A stretch of DNA of 6,526 bases. Origin: Chloroflexota bacterium. Its GTDB lineage: Bacteria > Chloroflexota > Limnocylindria > P2-11E. The notes under the pieces are model-generated. The model was not told the origin of the DNA. It made no database searches and saw nothing but the letters and a program-made list of their open reading frames with translations. The stretch lies in assembly GCA_025350745.1 (NCBI GenBank), contig JANXXG010000070.1:1-6526 (forward strand), given 5' to 3'. Each line of letters begins with the position of its first letter. Position 1 is the first letter of the stretch. Shown one piece after another: positions 5,244 to 6,526 of the stretch. The position numbers and the translations under genes are program-made.

Positions 5244-6146
5244 CTAGGCCGGGACCCGCGCCGTGCGCCGGCCGCGGGCGACGAGCAGCGTGACCGCGAG
5301 GCCCACGAGCGGGATCCACCCGAACACGAGGATCCAGATGGTGACGTCCGCCAGGCCCTTGAGGACGACGGCGAGAGTGGCCAGTGCGGCGGCCACGGTC
5401 CGGGCCGGATCCCAGGCCGGCGGGGATGGCGTGATGATCGGCGCGATAGCGGGCGTGATCGACATGGTGATGGTCGAGAAGTGGGTGCGGGTGGCGATCG
5501 AATTCACCTGACCCTGCAGCTGCTCGATCTGGGTCCGCACGCTCGAGAGCGCGGCGTCGATCTTCAGGATCTCGTCGATCGTCGCAGCCCGGGCCAGGAG
5601 CGCGTTGTACCGCTGCTCCTCGGTCTGCTTCGCCGAGAGGCGGGCTTTGAGATCCACGTACTGGTCGGTGACGTCCTTGCCGTCGACGGTCGACGAGGTG
5701 ACCTCGCCGTCCAGGGCGCGGAGCTGGCGGAGGGCGTCGGTGAAACGGTCCGAGGGAACGCGGATCGTGAGGCTGGCCACCTGGTTGTCCTTCGAGCCGC
5801 TCTGGTTCAGACCGATGACGTCTCCGCCAAGACCGGCGACGACGGCCTGCGCCTTGTCGGCCACGGCCCACGGGTCGGAGGCCCGCATGGAGATGTTCGC
5901 GGTGAGGATCACGCTGCGGCTCACGTCGAAGGCCTGCGGCACCGGGACCCCGTTGGCGACGGAGTCGCCGGTCTTCGGTGCGGTTGCGTTGACGGCCGCG
6001 GGCTTCCCCACGGCGAAGTCCGCTGGTGCGACCCCCCGCTCCCCGCCACCTTGGGGAGGCGCCGACGTCGTCGAACCAACGCCTGAGCACGCTGCGAGGA
6101 ACGGGATCACGAGCACCGCCGGGACGAGCCAACCGAAGCGCTTCAT
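5244..6146 (-). CDS. DUF4349 domain-containing lipoprotein
   Basis: A 300-residue envelope protein of unknown biochemical role. From the ATG at 6146 it begins with a lipoprotein signal, M-K-R-F then a hydrophobic core and lipobox L-A-A-C20, so Cys20 should be lipidated. A Gly/Ala/Pro-rich linker (21-75) leads to the DUF4349 domain (about 76-235): two strand-rich segments (SVILTANISMRA and SLTIRVPSDRF) and a long helical, likely coiled-coil stretch (about 162-218). One or two membrane segments follow (about 251-290), and the protein ends in a positive tail (RGRRTAR). It is thus tethered at both ends. AGGTGG four bases before 6146 supports this start; ATGs at 6173 and 6185 would add residues ahead of the signal with weaker ribosome sites. 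It follows the TatD gene by 69 bp on the same strand. The domain assignment is from recognition of pattern, not a search. Confidence 0.85.
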   Translation of the reverse strand: MKRFGWLVPAVLVIPFLAACSGVGSTTSAPPQGGGERGVAPADFAVGKPAAVNATAPKTGDSVANGVPVPQAFDVSRSVILTANISMRASDPWAVADKAQAVVAGLGGDVIGLNQSGSKDNQVASLTIRVPSDRFTDALRQLRALDGEVTSSTVDGKDVTDQYVDLKARLSAKQTEEQRYNALLARAATIDEILKIDAALSSVRTQIEQLQGQVNSIATRTHFSTITMSITPAIAPIITPSPPAWDPARTVAAALATLAVVLKGLADVTIWILVFGWIPLVGLAVTLLVARGRRTARVPA

Positions 6147-6215
6147 CGGGCCACCTGCCTTCTTGCCGGTCATTCCGGCCACCAAAGCAGACGCCGGCGA
6201 AGCCGGTTCGGTTCC

Positions 6216-6526
6216 CTAGGTCGTTTCCCAGCGCGGACCGAACAGCGAGCGGGCGGCCTCGCGCGTCATCGCGACGAGCGAGGCGAGATCGGTGCCCCGT
6301 TCCGCAGCGACCGCCCGATAGGTCACTGCGACGAGCGCCGGCTCATTCCGCTCCCCGCGGTGACCCTCCGGTGCCAGATACGGGGAGTCGGTCTCGAGCA
6401 GCAGGGACCCGGGCAGGCGGGCGGCCTCTCGCAGACGACGATTGGCCGGGTAGGTCACCGGGCCGGCGAAGGACGGCACGAGCCCAAGAGCCCGCCAGGC
6501 GGGCAGCTCAGCCGGCCCCTCGCTGT
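6216..6526 (-). CDS. TatD-family metal-dependent hydrolase, C-terminal part (5' end beyond window)
   Basis: The last 102 residues of a TatD-type TIM-barrel hydrolase; family members are about 260 residues, so roughly 60 % lies to the right of the window. The signature LLLETDSPYLAP (41-52 of the visible part) contains the metal-binding Asp of the family (D46) and is followed by the hallmark H-R-G-E-R-N-E-P-A segment. The end, a helix with ASLVAMTREAARSLF, matches the usual 'T..NA..LF' finish. Family members act as Mg2+-dependent DNases or related phosphoesterases, implicated in DNA repair and turnover. The frame is open to the right edge; the GTG at 6479 is internal and not a start. It probably shares a transcript with the DUF4349 lipoprotein downstream. 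Confidence 0.93.
   Translation of the reverse strand, partial: SEGPAELPAWRALGLVPSFAGPVTYPANRRLREAARLPGSLLLETDSPYLAPEGHRGERNEPALVAVTYRAVAAERGTDLASLVAMTREAARSLFGPRWETT

Noticed and set aside
5481..6219. Long + strand open frames of about 200 residues opposite the DUF4349 gene.
   Set aside because: Their translations lack recognisable motifs, and the - strand frame has a lipobox, a family-like domain and a ribosome site.

Overview
This is a 6.5 kb piece of a GC-rich bacterial chromosome (about two thirds G+C by eye). It is densely packed, with seven protein genes and only two gaps of any size. No rRNA, tRNA, insertion sequence, phage gene or CRISPR array was seen. GC-rich codon use, frequent GTG starts, a double-anchored DUF4349 lipoprotein and an orphan BoxB/PaaA-like diiron gene under a TetR regulator suggest a soil or sediment actinobacterium, a chloroflexotal lineage or a similar high-GC group. 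The phylum cannot be fixed from this window alone.

Left part (1-1535, + strand): the 3' portion of an enolase-superfamily (mandelate racemase/muconate lactonizing type) gene runs in from the left edge. Its stop overlaps the start of a Nudix hydrolase that resembles ADP-ribose pyrophosphatases. The two are probably translationally coupled.

Middle part (1532-4068, - strand): three genes run leftward as an apparent operon. They are a small GNAT acetyltransferase, a TetR-family regulator that starts 2 bp after it, and a 451-residue diiron protein related to benzoyl-CoA epoxidase BoxB and phenylacetyl-CoA epoxidase PaaA. A near-perfect CTAG-centred palindrome sits between the regulator and the diiron gene and is the best candidate operator. 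The diiron gene and the Nudix gene converge, and the 4-bp palindrome CTAG supplies both stop codons. No electron-transfer or thioester-processing partner (BoxA, BoxC, PaaB-E) is present in the window.

Right part (4069-6526): a 256-bp divergent intergenic region is followed by a secreted M23 (LytM-type) peptidase on the + strand with all its zinc ligands. A perfect 14-bp-stem hairpin separates it from a convergent - strand pair: the C-terminal part of a TatD-family metal-dependent hydrolase, cut by the right edge, and a DUF4349 lipoprotein. The envelope genes (M23, DUF4349) and TatD look like ordinary housekeeping neighbours. The most unusual content is the regulated orphan BoxB-like gene and the altered catalytic motif of the enolase-superfamily enzyme. 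I did not find a recognisable new multi-gene system.
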